NCBI RefSeq assembly: GCF_007992215.1
Contig: NZ_BJZV01000013.1
Span: 62,001 to 126,000, forward strand
Reading direction: 5' to 3'
Source: Methylobacterium gnaphalii
GTDB taxonomy: Bacteria > Pseudomonadota > Alphaproteobacteria > Rhizobiales > Beijerinckiaceae
Length of the DNA stretch: 64,000 nt
Shown here: in pieces, positions 46,503 through 54,458 of the stretch
Numbering within the stretch: the stretch's first letter is position 1
Layout: each line of letters opens with the position of its first letter
The notes under the pieces: generated by a model
The model's database searches: none
Told to the model about the DNA's origin: nothing
The model's input: only the letters and a program-made list of their open reading frames with translations
Position numbers and translations under genes: made by a program

Positions 46503-48041
46503 TCACCGTTTCGTCAGACCACCCAACACGTTGCGCAGGATCGCATGGCCGATCTGGGTGCCGACGCTGCGGGCCATGGATCGGGCCGCGTTGGTGATGA
46601 CCTGCTCGGTGAGGCTCGGCTTGGTGCGACCCCTACCCTTGCCGGCCGGCGCTGGAGCCGATCTGCCGCCGAATATCCCGCCGATGCTGTTCAGCAAGCC
46701 GCCGAGACCGCCCTCGGACTGGTTCGCGGCCTCCGCCGTGTCGCTGTCGAGATTCTTTCGCTTGGCAAGCATCTCGTAGGCGCTCTCGCTGTCGACCGCC
46801 TCGTCGTACTTGCCCCTGATCGTGCTCTTGGCGATGAATTCGGTGCGCTCCGCTGAGGTCAGCGGCCCGACGCGGCCCTGGGGCGGCGCGATCAGCGTGC
46901 GCTCGACCATCGAGGGCGTGCCCTTGGCCTCGAGAAACGAGACCAAAGCCTCGCCGACGGCGAGCTCGGTGATCGCCTTCGAAACATCGAAACCTGGGTT
47001 CTGCCGGAAAGTCTCGGCGGCGGCGCGTACCGCCTTCTGATCGCGGGGGGTGAACGCGCGCAGGGCATGCTGCACACGGTTGCCGAGCTGACCGAGCACC
47101 GTTTCCGGCACGTCGAGCGGATTTTGCGTCACGAAATAGACGCCGACGCCCTTGGAGCGGATCAGGCGCACCACCTGCTCCACCGCATCGAGCAGGGGCT
47201 TCGGCGCATCGTTGAAGAGCAGATGCGCCTCATCGAAGAAGAAGACCAGCTTCGGCTTGTCGAGATCGCCCACCTCGGGAAGCTGCTCGAACAGCTCGGA
47301 GAGCATCCACAGCAGGAACGAGGCGTAGAGCCGCGGACGCTGCATCAGCTTGTCGGCGGCGAGAATGTTGACCATGCCGCGTCCGTCGCGGTCGGTGCGC
47401 ATGAAGTCGTGCAGGTCGAGGGCCGGCTCGCCGAGGAACTTGTCGGCCCCTTGGTTCTCCAGCACCAGCAGCGCGCGCTGGATCGCGCCGACCGAGGCGG
47501 CGGAGACGTTGCCGTACTTGGCGCCGAGCTCCTTCGCATTCTCGGAGAGGAAGCCGAGGATCGCGCGCAGATCCTTCAGGTCGATGACCGGCCACTGGTT
47601 CTCGTCGGCGACGCGGAAGGCGATGTTGAGCACGCCCTCCTGCGTGTCGTTCAGTTCGAGCAGCCGCCCGAGCAGCAGCGGGCCCATCTCGGTGACCGTG
47701 CAGCGGATCGGATGACCCTGCTCGCCGAAGAGGTCCCAGAAGGTGACCGGGAAGCGGTCGGGCTCGTAGGTGATCCCGAGTTCCTCGGCTCGCTTGACGA
47801 AGGCCGGCTTCGCTTCGCCGGCCGCGGCGATGCCCGAGAGGTCTCCCTTGATGTCGGCGGCAAAGACCGGGACGCCGGCATTGGAAAAGCCCTCGGCCAG
47901 AACCTGCAGCGTCACGGTCTTGCCGGTGCCGGTGGCGCCCGCGACGAGCCCGTGCCGGTTGGCGAGTTTCAGCGCCAGCACCTCGGGCTTCGCGGTCTTG
48001 CCCGTGCTCTTGCCAACCAGGATCGTGCCGTCGCCCACCAT
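46503..48041 (-). CDS. HerA-like helicase domain / DUF853 ATPase (YjgR-like)
   Basis: The 512-residue protein is a VirB4/HerA-type P-loop ATPase: Walker A 'GATGTGKT' (about 34-41), 'VFAADIKGDLSGIAAAGEAK', Walker B 'PKLVFFFDEAHLLFNDAP' and a conserved 'YFVTQNPLDVPETVLGQLGN'. A Gly/Ala/Pro-rich linker near 430-460 leads to a basic C-terminal helix. YjgR-type proteins are conserved but uncharacterised; a role in nucleic-acid translocation is inferred from the fold. It is read away from the small gene at 48174. Confidence 0.9.
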   Translation of the reverse strand: MVGDGTILVGKSTGKTAKPEVLALKLANRHGLVAGATGTGKTVTLQVLAEGFSNAGVPVFAADIKGDLSGIAAAGEAKPAFVKRAEELGITYEPDRFPVTFWDLFGEQGHPIRCTVTEMGPLLLGRLLELNDTQEGVLNIAFRVADENQWPVIDLKDLRAILGFLSENAKELGAKYGNVSAASVGAIQRALLVLENQGADKFLGEPALDLHDFMRTDRDGRGMVNILAADKLMQRPRLYASFLLWMLSELFEQLPEVGDLDKPKLVFFFDEAHLLFNDAPKPLLDAVEQVVRLIRSKGVGVYFVTQNPLDVPETVLGQLGNRVQHALRAFTPRDQKAVRAAAETFRQNPGFDVSKAITELAVGEALVSFLEAKGTPSMVERTLIAPPQGRVGPLTSAERTEFIAKSTIRGKYDEAVDSESAYEMLAKRKNLDSDTAEAANQSEGGLGGLLNSIGGIFGGRSAPAPAGKGRGRTKPSLTEQVITNAARSMARSVGTQIGHAILRNVLGGLTKR

Positions 48042-48173
48042 GCCGTGTCGTCCTCTCGCGATGCTTGCACTCTAGGCCGGAAGCGCGACGGTTTTCCAGG
48101 CGCGACAGTCGTCGCCCTTGATTTCATGGGTCGGGCGTCGGATGGACCTGAGGAACCGACGAGAGGACATTTC

Positions 48174-48557
48174 ATGGAAGAGCTGATCGCCCGCATCACC
48201 AACCGCACGGGCGTCGATGCCGATACGGCGAAGGCCGCGATCGGGCACATCCTCGCCTTTCTGCAGAAGGAAGGGCCGGCCGAAGACGTCGCGCAGCTCA
48301 TCGCAAAGCTGCCGGGCGCCGAGGCAGCCATTGCGGAATCGAATGCGGAAGAGGGCGGTGGCGGTCTGCTGGGCATGCTCGGCGGCCTGGGCGGCGGCGT
48401 CATGGCGCTCGGCCAGAAGCTGATGTCGGCCGGTGTCTCGATGAGCCAGATGCAGCCTCTCGGCCAGGAACTCTTCGCCTACGGGCGCGAGAAGGCCGGC
48501 GAGGACACGATGGGCAGGATCATCGGCGCGATCCCGGGCGTCAGCCAGTTCGTCTGA
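48174..48557 (+). CDS. Small Gly-rich helical protein (DUF2780-like pattern)
   Basis: The 127-residue protein begins 'MEELIARITNRTGVDADTAK' and continues 'AIGHILAFLQKEGPAEDVAQ', 'LIAKLPGAEAAIAE', a Gly-rich hinge ('GGGGLLGMLGGLGGGVMALG') and a second helix set ending 'GRIIGAIPGVSQFV'. This pattern of two helical pairs around a Gly-rich hinge is shared with the DUF2780/DUF2267-like families. No function is known. GAGAGGACATTTC before the ATG is a good ribosome binding site. A strong terminator follows. Confidence 0.78.
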   Translation: MEELIARITNRTGVDADTAKAAIGHILAFLQKEGPAEDVAQLIAKLPGAEAAIAESNAEEGGGGLLGMLGGLGGGVMALGQKLMSAGVSMSQMQPLGQELFAYGREKAGEDTMGRIIGAIPGVSQFV

Positions 48558-48572
48558 GGCAGAGCGCTTCGA

Positions 48573-48598
48573 AACCCTCCCCTCTGCGGGGGAGGGTT
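48573..48598 (+). terminator. Rho-independent terminator
   Basis: Perfect 10-bp stem AACCCTCCCC (48573-48582) / GGGGAGGGTT (48589-48598) followed by ATTTCC. It ends the 48174-48557 gene. Confidence 0.7.
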
Positions 48599-48796
48599 AT
48601 TTCCGAGCCGCCAAAACCCTTAGCCGGTTTCGTTCGGCGGCCGTGATGGAGATACGGCCCTGCGCGGCTGATTCTGCTCCGCGAGCACGCACCTAACCCG
48701 CTGTCCCACCTCGCCTTCCGATGTCATAAAAGCGTGCGCGCTTCGTGATGATGTGCGCGGATCAAGGCCGGGCCGGCCTCGTGGGGCGAGCTGGAC

Positions 48797-49795
48797 ATGG
48801 TTCCGAACTTCTCCGGGCGCGATGCCTCAGCAGCGTGGAAGACGGGCTGGGAGACGCACGTCCAGGCTCCTTTCGCCCGCTTCAAGCAGACATTCGAGGG
48901 CGGGATTCCGGGGCTCGCGCTACCGGGCAATGTGCCGGTCCTGCTCAAGCCCCGCATGCCGAAACCGGAGTGTGGTCTCGGCCCGACGCTCGGCCGCCTC
49001 GGCAATCTCGAGGTCCGGCTCGCAACCAGGAAATCCGAGATCCGCCGCGCTCAGCGTCTTCGCTACAAGGTGTTCTACGAGGAGATGTCGGCGATCCCTT
49101 CGGCCATGGCGATGCTCAAGCGTCGCGACATCGACATCTACGACGCACTCTGCGACCACCTCTTGGTCATCGACCACGCTGCCGTGAAGGCAAAGCCGTT
49201 CCGCAAGCCGCGGCCGAAGGTCGTCGGCACATATCGGCTGCTGCGCGGCGACCAGGTCGACGGCGGCGCCGGCTTCTACTCCGCGGGCGAGTTCGACATC
49301 GGGCCGCTGCTCGACCGGCATCCCGGCAAGCGCTTCCTGGAGCTCGGCCGCTCCTGCGTGCTCAAGCCTTATCGCACCAAGCGCACGGTGGAGCTGCTCT
49401 GGCACGGCATCTGGACCTATGTGCTGCATCACGGCATCGATGCGATGGTCGGCTGCGCCAGCCTGGAGGGCACCGATCCCGACCGGCTCGCCCTGCAGCT
49501 GAGCTTTCTCCATCACCACGCCCGTGCACCCGAGGCATGGCGGGCACGCGCGGTCTCAGACCGTTTCGTGAAGATGGATCGCCTCGCGCCGGAGGCCGTG
49601 AACCCCAAGGCAGCCCTGCAAAGCCTGCCACCGCTCGTGAAGGGTTATCTGCGCATCGGCGCGACCTTCGGGGACGGGGCGGTGATCGACCACCAGTTCG
49701 GCACGACCGATGTCTTCGTGGTGCTGCCGGTGGAAGCTATCGCTGCACGGTATATCGGCCATTTCGGCGCCGAGGCAGATCGGCACGCCGCCTGA
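48797..49795 (+). CDS. olsB: L-ornithine N-alpha-acyltransferase (OlsB)
   Basis: This enzyme makes lyso-ornithine lipid by adding a 3-hydroxyacyl chain from ACP to ornithine. The 332-residue protein shows the hemolysin/OlsB-type GNAT pattern: 'RLATRKSEIRRAQRLRYKVF' opening, 'YDALCDHLLVID', 'KVVGTYRLLRGDQVDGGAGF', 'YSAGEFDIGPL', 'ELGRSCVLKPYRTKRTVELL' and 'MVGCASLEGTDPDRLALQLS'. The OlsA partner is not in this window. The ~45-residue N-terminal extension is unusual and may be specific to this group. It is monocistronic. Confidence 0.88.
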   Translation: MVPNFSGRDASAAWKTGWETHVQAPFARFKQTFEGGIPGLALPGNVPVLLKPRMPKPECGLGPTLGRLGNLEVRLATRKSEIRRAQRLRYKVFYEEMSAIPSAMAMLKRRDIDIYDALCDHLLVIDHAAVKAKPFRKPRPKVVGTYRLLRGDQVDGGAGFYSAGEFDIGPLLDRHPGKRFLELGRSCVLKPYRTKRTVELLWHGIWTYVLHHGIDAMVGCASLEGTDPDRLALQLSFLHHHARAPEAWRARAVSDRFVKMDRLAPEAVNPKAALQSLPPLVKGYLRIGATFGDGAVIDHQFGTTDVFVVLPVEAIAARYIGHFGAEADRHAA

Positions 49796-49910
49796 GGACA
49801 GGCCAGTCCCGTCACGCTTGCCGCTCGGGTGAGGGTTGCAAGGCCCGGTCAAGGCCTCGACAGCACTCGCATTGGTAACAATGTAACAAATCTGTCCATC
49901 TGCGGCCGTC

Positions 49911-51158
49911 ATGGCCGCCGTGCCCTCTCAGCCCACCGTGTTGATGCTCGCCCCCGCCCCGTCTGCCCACCGCGACCGCCTCACGGCGATCGCCGCGGCG
50001 ATTACCTGCGTTGCCGTGGTCGGCATCGGTCTCAGCCTGTCGATCCCGCTGCTCTCGCTGGAGATGGAGCGGATGGGAGCTTCGAGCTTCCTGATCGGCC
50101 TCAACACGGCGGTCGGCGGGTTCGCCAGCATCATCACGGTACCCTTCGTGCCGAGGCTCGCCGCTCGCGTCGGGGTGCTGCGTCTGCTCCTGCTCTCGAT
50201 TGGGCTCGGCGCCGTGCTGCTCATCGGGTTCAGGATCTTCTACGACCTGACCTGGTGGTTTCCGCTACGCTTCCTCTTCTCGGTCACGCTCGGCGCTCTC
50301 TTCGTCCTGTCCGAATTCTGGATCACCCAGGCCGCGCCACCCGAGCGGCGCGGATTGGTCATGGGCATCTACGCCACCGTTCTGGCGATTGGCTTCGCGG
50401 TGGGACCTGGGCTTCTGGTCCTTCTCGGGACGGAGGGATTCGCTCCCTACCTCGCCGGCGCCGGCCTGTTCGTTGTGGCGGCTATTCCGATCGCGCTGGC
50501 GCGAGGCGTGTCGCCGAGCATCCCACACGAAGGCCAGAGCCTGAATTTCTTCAGCTACCTCCGAGTGGCACCGATCGCGACCTTCGCCGCCCTGCTCTAC
50601 GGCGCAGTCGAGACCGGCGGCTTCGCGATCCTGCCGCTCTACGGGCTTCGGCTCGGCTTCGACGCCCAGACGGCAGCCGGTCTCGTCAGCGTGGTCGCCC
50701 TCGGCAATGTGCTGTTTCAGATCCCCATCGGATGGCTCGCGGACCGCACCGATCGTGGATCGGTGCTGCTGGCGAGCGCCCTCGCCGGAGCCCTCGGCGC
50801 GGCGCTGATGCCGGCGGCGAGCGGCTCGTTGATGATGCTATCCGTCCTGCTCTTCGTTTGGGGCGGCGTTGCCGGCACGCTCTATACGGTGGGCCTCGCG
50901 CATCTCGGCGCGAGCGTGCGCGGTCCGGATCTGGCTGGAGCCAACGCAGCCTTCATCGCGCTCTACGGCGTTGGCCTGATGCTCGGTCCGGCGATGATCG
51001 GCGGGGGCATGGATCTGATCGTGCCGCAGGGCTTCGCCTGGACGCTGGCGGCGATGTTCGCGGCCTATGCGGGCATCGTCGTGGTCGCTATCCTCAGAGG
51101 TGTTTCGGCTGCCGATCGCAATGCAACCCCGGAACAGGACGAGCGACTTCTCCGTTGA
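49911..51158 (+). CDS. Major facilitator superfamily transporter (YcaD-like)
   Basis: The 415-residue inner-membrane protein has twelve predicted helices. MFS motifs include 'PFVPRLAARVGVLRLLLLSI' (loop 2-3) and 'GWLADRTDRGSVLL' (loop 8-9). The TM5 region 'SVTLGALFVLSEFWITQAAP' resembles the E. coli YcaD group, whose substrate is unknown. A candidate stress promoter for the next small gene lies inside its 3' end. Confidence 0.87.
   Translation: MAAVPSQPTVLMLAPAPSAHRDRLTAIAAAITCVAVVGIGLSLSIPLLSLEMERMGASSFLIGLNTAVGGFASIITVPFVPRLAARVGVLRLLLLSIGLGAVLLIGFRIFYDLTWWFPLRFLFSVTLGALFVLSEFWITQAAPPERRGLVMGIYATVLAIGFAVGPGLLVLLGTEGFAPYLAGAGLFVVAAIPIALARGVSPSIPHEGQSLNFFSYLRVAPIATFAALLYGAVETGGFAILPLYGLRLGFDAQTAAGLVSVVALGNVLFQIPIGWLADRTDRGSVLLASALAGALGAALMPAASGSLMMLSVLLFVWGGVAGTLYTVGLAHLGASVRGPDLAGANAAFIALYGVGLMLGPAMIGGGMDLIVPQGFAWTLAAMFAAYAGIVVVAILRGVSAADRNATPEQDERLLR
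51131..51156 (+). promoter_or_regulatory. EcfG (general stress) promoter inside the MFS 3' end
   Basis: GGAAC (51131-51135), 17 bases, CGTT (51153-51156): an exact match to the EcfG consensus. Predicted start near 51163, 48 bases ahead of the ATG of the 42-residue protein. Confidence 0.6.
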
Positions 51159-51210
51159 CTAGGCGAAGCTGCGCCGTTTTCGGCGGCATGTCTTTGATCG
51201 GAGAAAGGCT

Positions 51211-51339
51211 ATGAGCCTCATCGGACGCATCGTCACCAAGATCCTCGGCAACGAGGACCGGCCCGTCACCCGCGACGACCGCAATTCCGGGTCGAGCTCG
51301 CCGATCGGCCGGCTCGTCACCAAGATCCTCCGTAAATAG
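51211..51339 (+). CDS. Tiny protein with an internal duplication, 42 residues
   Basis: The frame encodes a 42-residue basic protein whose ends repeat each other: 'LIGRIVTKILGNEDRP' and, after a Ser/Gly-rich linker, 'PIGRLVTKILRK'. The two IGR-[IL]-VTKIL helices may be amphipathic and bind membrane or nucleic acid. GGAGAAAGG is an excellent ribosome binding site, 6 nt before ATG. An exact general-stress promoter lies 55 bases upstream. Confidence 0.7.
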   Translation: MSLIGRIVTKILGNEDRPVTRDDRNSGSSSPIGRLVTKILRK

Positions 51340-51345
51340 CCTTCG

Positions 51346-51436
51346 CTGCGGGCACAGCCGAAGCAATCGAAGGCCGACGCGCTGACGGTGCGGGTGTGCC
51401 CCCGGATCGTGTCAGCCGCTCCCCGCAATGACAGCT
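51346..51436. repeat. Copy of the dispersed AGCGAAGCAATC-type element
   Basis: The sequence from GCGGGCACAGCCGAAGCAAT onward resembles the left arm of 40861-40936 (GCGAGGACAGCGAAGCAATC) and ends in CCCCGCAATGACAG, matching an inverted arm loosely. It is degenerate. Confidence 0.45.
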
Positions 51437-51513
51437 GATGCCGTTTCCGGTCGGCTGGCATGGTCCTGCCGGGCATGCCGGCTCCATTCACGTGGAGCCG
51501 GCACGTTACATTC

Positions 51514-52707
51514 TCAGCGGCCCGCCGCTGCTTCCATCCGCGCGGCGGCCGGCGAACCTGAGACGCTGTGCTGCCAGAAATGGCCGGTGCGGCCCTTCTC
51601 GTAGCCAGCATTGTAGAGGTTGCGCATATAGGCGGTGTCGAAGCCGCGCGCGGCCGTCGTGCTCGGGCCGCTCTCGTCGATATAGGTCAGGTTGAAGCCG
51701 ATGCCGCTGCGGCGGCTGATGGCCTCGGTCGCCGTCAGCGTGGCGCGCGTGCGTGCGCGGCTCGCGGTGGTGAAAGAACGGCCGGCGATCGCCAGGGCGT
51801 TGTTCTGTGTGACTGCGAAATCCGGATCCAAACGCCCGTTGATCACGACGTAGATGTCGGCCTTGCCCTTGCTGCGCAGGCGCTCGTCGCGAGCGAGGAA
51901 GCCCTGCGGCAGCGTGAAGACCGGGATCACCACCGATCCATCGACATGCATCTCTTGGAAAGCGTGGTTGCCGGCCTGCACATCGACGAGTTGCGGCGGG
52001 AATACCGCCGGGACGCTGGCGGAGGCCGTCAGCACGTCGCGAAACAGGTTGGCGGCGTTCGGAGCGCCGCTCGCGGCGATCGCGCCCATGTTCCAGATCA
52101 CCGCGCGCTGCTGATCGAGATTCGTCGTTACGACGTAGAGGCGCTTGCCTTTGGCGTGCTCCTCCGCGATCGCCGCGAGCAGGTCAGGCGTGACGTAGCG
52201 GCCGATGATCTCGCGGAGCCGGCCATCGCCGAACAGGCCGGAGCCGAACAGCACATTGGTGATGCTCGGTGCCTGAACCAGAGATTCGGCGATGCCGCTG
52301 GTATAGAAATCAGTCAGGTAGGAGTCGTAGGCCGAACCGAGGAAAGCGAAGGGCGCGATCAGCGCGCCCGTCGACACGCCGGAGACGATGGTGAAATCGG
52401 GCCGGGTGCCCGAGGCGCTCCAGCCGTTGAGGATGCCCGCGCCGTAGGCGCCGTCTCCGCCACCACCCGATAGAGCAAGGTAGCTGAAGCCACTGCGCCT
52501 GCCTTCGGGTCGGGCCGCAACGGCCGCGATCTCGGAGGCTGTGGCATCGGCATAGGCCCGCACCGGCCCCATGCCCGGCACGGTGGCAAGGGAAGCCTCT
52601 TGCGCCGTGTAAGACGCGCGCGGCAGCGAGGAGCAGGCAGCAAGTCCACCTGCCATCAGCAGGCCGGGCACGATGCGCGCGACGCGCAGACAGGACAGGA
52701 ATGACAT
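51514..52707 (-). CDS. Patatin-like phospholipase lipoprotein
   Basis: This is a serine lipid acyl hydrolase of the envelope. The 397-residue precursor has a lipobox ('LLMAGGLAAC') for lipid attachment. The oxyanion loop is 'ALSGGGGDGAYGAG', the nucleophile elbow 'VSGVSTGALIAP' (GxSxG), and the catalytic Asp lies in 'EMHVDGSVV' (D-G motif). The C-terminal region ('IDESGPSTTAARGFDTAYMR') is of unknown role. An exact EcfG promoter precedes it, so it may be stress-induced. The substrate is likely phospholipid or ornithine lipid. Confidence 0.9.
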   Translation of the reverse strand: MSFLSCLRVARIVPGLLMAGGLAACSSLPRASYTAQEASLATVPGMGPVRAYADATASEIAAVAARPEGRRSGFSYLALSGGGGDGAYGAGILNGWSASGTRPDFTIVSGVSTGALIAPFAFLGSAYDSYLTDFYTSGIAESLVQAPSITNVLFGSGLFGDGRLREIIGRYVTPDLLAAIAEEHAKGKRLYVVTTNLDQQRAVIWNMGAIAASGAPNAANLFRDVLTASASVPAVFPPQLVDVQAGNHAFQEMHVDGSVVIPVFTLPQGFLARDERLRSKGKADIYVVINGRLDPDFAVTQNNALAIAGRSFTTASRARTRATLTATEAISRRSGIGFNLTYIDESGPSTTAARGFDTAYMRNLYNAGYEKGRTGHFWQHSVSGSPAAARMEAAAGR

Positions 52708-52741
52708 TACGAGGCCCGGAACAACGGCTAAGCTTGTACCG

Positions 52742-52766
52742 AACGAGCTTGGCCTTGTCTCGTTCC
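52742..52766 (-). promoter_or_regulatory. EcfG (general stress) promoter of the patatin gene
   Basis: On the minus strand GGAAC (52766-52762), 16 bases, CGTT (52745-52742): exact consensus. Predicted start near 52735, a 28-nt leader to the ATG at 52707. Confidence 0.65.
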
Positions 52767-52981
52767 GGTCGAAGCTTGGCTATTTCGAGGCCGTGGAGCT
52801 GGTTGCCCGAGGCCGTGGCATTCCGGTCTCAGGGCTTGCGGATGTTGCTGCGGAGCGGCGCCCAAAAGTCGGCCCGTTCCTCAACGCCAACATATGTTTG
52901 CCATTCTTCCGCATCAGAGCATCGCGAACGGTACGATGGCGGACGCGCGACGCCGCGGAACCTGGGCGGAAAGGCCTCCGC

Positions 52982-53620
52982 ATGCTCAACGGACCGGCGC
53001 TCCTGCGCGTCTTCCTGGTGGTTGTCGCCGCAGCGATTCTGACTGGGCTCGTCCAGCATTACTGGAGCTTCGACAGCGGCCCTTCGGAGGTTGCGAAGCC
53101 GGTTGTGCGCCCGACCGCCCAAAGCACCGCTATCCGCCGGGCCGAGCCGGCGACAGTTCCGGCCGCCGCTGGAGCAGTGCCGGCGCTCGAGCCTTCCGCA
53201 GCGCAGCCGAGCGAAGCGCCCAAGCCGGCACAGCAGGCCCAGCCTCTCGCTCCCCCACCCCCACCGGATGAGGGGCTTGCAGCCCCATCGCCGAGTCCCG
53301 CGCCGGCCGCCCCCGAGCCGGTCTCCGATCCGCCGACGCCCGTCGTGCAGCCGCCGCTGCCTCCCGCGGCCGCACCAGCACCTGCGCAATCGGAGTTGAC
53401 CGACGAGACCGCGGCCGGGCCCACGGACGGACGGGCGGTCGATCTCGTCGATCTCAATACCGCCTCGCTGGAGGCGCTGAACCGCCTCAAGGGCGGCGGC
53501 AGCATCGGGCGGGCGATCATCCAGCGCCGTCCTTATAGCTCGACAGACCAGTTGCTCTCGAAGCGCGTGCTCAGCCGCACGGTCTACCAGCGCATCAAGG
53601 ACCAGGTCACAGTGCGCTGA
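52982..53620 (+). CDS. ComEA-like helix-hairpin-helix protein with a Pro/Ala-rich linker
   Basis: The 212-residue protein has an N-terminal membrane anchor ('LLRVFLVVVAAAILTGLVQH', about 7-26), a long Pro/Ala-rich linker, and a C-terminal helix-hairpin-helix ('DLVDLNTASLEALNRLKGGG', then 'RRPYSSTDQLLSKRVLSRTV'). The HhH matches the ComEA DNA-binding domain of competence machines. No other competence genes are nearby, so DNA uptake is only one possibility; such proteins may also act in DNA repair at the membrane. Confidence 0.82.
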   Translation: MLNGPALLRVFLVVVAAAILTGLVQHYWSFDSGPSEVAKPVVRPTAQSTAIRRAEPATVPAAAGAVPALEPSAAQPSEAPKPAQQAQPLAPPPPPDEGLAAPSPSPAPAAPEPVSDPPTPVVQPPLPPAAAPAPAQSELTDETAAGPTDGRAVDLVDLNTASLEALNRLKGGGSIGRAIIQRRPYSSTDQLLSKRVLSRTVYQRIKDQVTVR

Positions 53621-53707
53621 TCGGTTCTCTCGGCTCGATGCTCTGGTGCGCGGCCTCTCGACTTCGTAAGAAGGATCGGGCGACAGACCTGAGAGCCGAG
53701 GCATCCC

Positions 53708-53923
53708 ATGCAAACCACCGCCGGCGCGCCGATCATGCGCTCGGAACTGGGCGTCGAGGAAACGAGCGAGTCCGACAACATCGTCCGATGGGACGGCGAG
53801 CGGCTCTACGTTGAGCACGACGTCTATCACAATGGCCAACTCGTCCACCGCAAGTACCGCCGAACGGTCACCGAGCCCGTCGCTCGGGCCCTTCAAACGA
53901 TCATCAACCGCGCGCAGCAATGA
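53708..53923 (+). CDS. Small hypothetical cytoplasmic protein
   Basis: The 71-residue protein reads 'MQTTAGAPIMRSELGVEETS', 'IVRWDGERLYVEHDVYHNGQ' and 'LVHRKYRRTVTEPVARALQT'. A beta-rich core is likely. It lies 13 bases before the DUF3016 gene, so the two may be co-transcribed. No family recognised. Confidence 0.6.
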   Translation: MQTTAGAPIMRSELGVEETSESDNIVRWDGERLYVEHDVYHNGQLVHRKYRRTVTEPVARALQTIINRAQQ

Positions 53924-53936
53924 TGCAGGGCGCAGC

Positions 53937-54416
53937 GTGACAATCCGCGCCGCAGTCGTTCTGGCAGCGGCGCTGCTGGCACCCCTGCCGGCGGAGGCTC
54001 AGGTCAGCGTTGCCTTCGTCGCGCCCGAGCGCTTCACCGACGCCGAGAACCGCTTCGGATCCGGCCCCACGCTGCGTGTCACCCTGGCAGAGATCCGGCG
54101 CCTCTTCACGGAGCTCGGAGACCGCGTGCTCCGGCCCGGCGAAAGCCTCGCGATCACCGTGCTCGACATCGATCTGGCGGGCTACGAACGACCCGTCGGG
54201 TTGCCGAACAGCCCGCGCATCGTCTCGGACGTCGCACCGCCGCGCCTGCGCTTACGCTACGTTTTGAAGGAGCGCGGCCGTACCGTGCTCTCGGGGGAGG
54301 AAGTGGTGACCGACATCAACTTTCTCACACGTTATGCGCGCAGTTTCAGCTTGCAGCTTCACCTACGAGCGCGAGCTGATACGGGATTGGCTCCAGGGGC
54401 GGATCGTGCGGCGTGA
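53937..54416 (+). CDS. DUF3016 secreted protein, C-terminus shifted out of frame
   Basis: From GTG 53937 the product has a signal peptide ('AAVVLAAALLAPLPAEAQVS') and the DUF3016 core ('VSVAFVAPERFTDAENRFGS', 'RLFTELGDRVLRPGESLAI', 'VLDIDLAGYERP', 'RLRLRYVLKERGRTVLSGEE', 'VVTDINFLTRYARSFSLQ'). The usual end of the family (Y-E-x-x-[LM]-...-D-W-[LF]-...-R) is absent in this frame, which runs on to 54416. The +1 frame from 54358 encodes 'FTYERELIRDWLQGRIVRRE' and then PAHG before a stop at 54432, matching that end. So there is a one-base shift near 54350-54358. It could be a real mutation, a sequencing error or translational slippage. Confidence 0.75.
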   Translation: MTIRAAVVLAAALLAPLPAEAQVSVAFVAPERFTDAENRFGSGPTLRVTLAEIRRLFTELGDRVLRPGESLAITVLDIDLAGYERPVGLPNSPRIVSDVAPPRLRLRYVLKERGRTVLSGEEVVTDINFLTRYARSFSLQLHLRARADTGLAPGADRAA

Positions 54417-54458
54417 GCCAGCGCACGGCTGACCTACGGCTCGCTCACGGACCATCGC

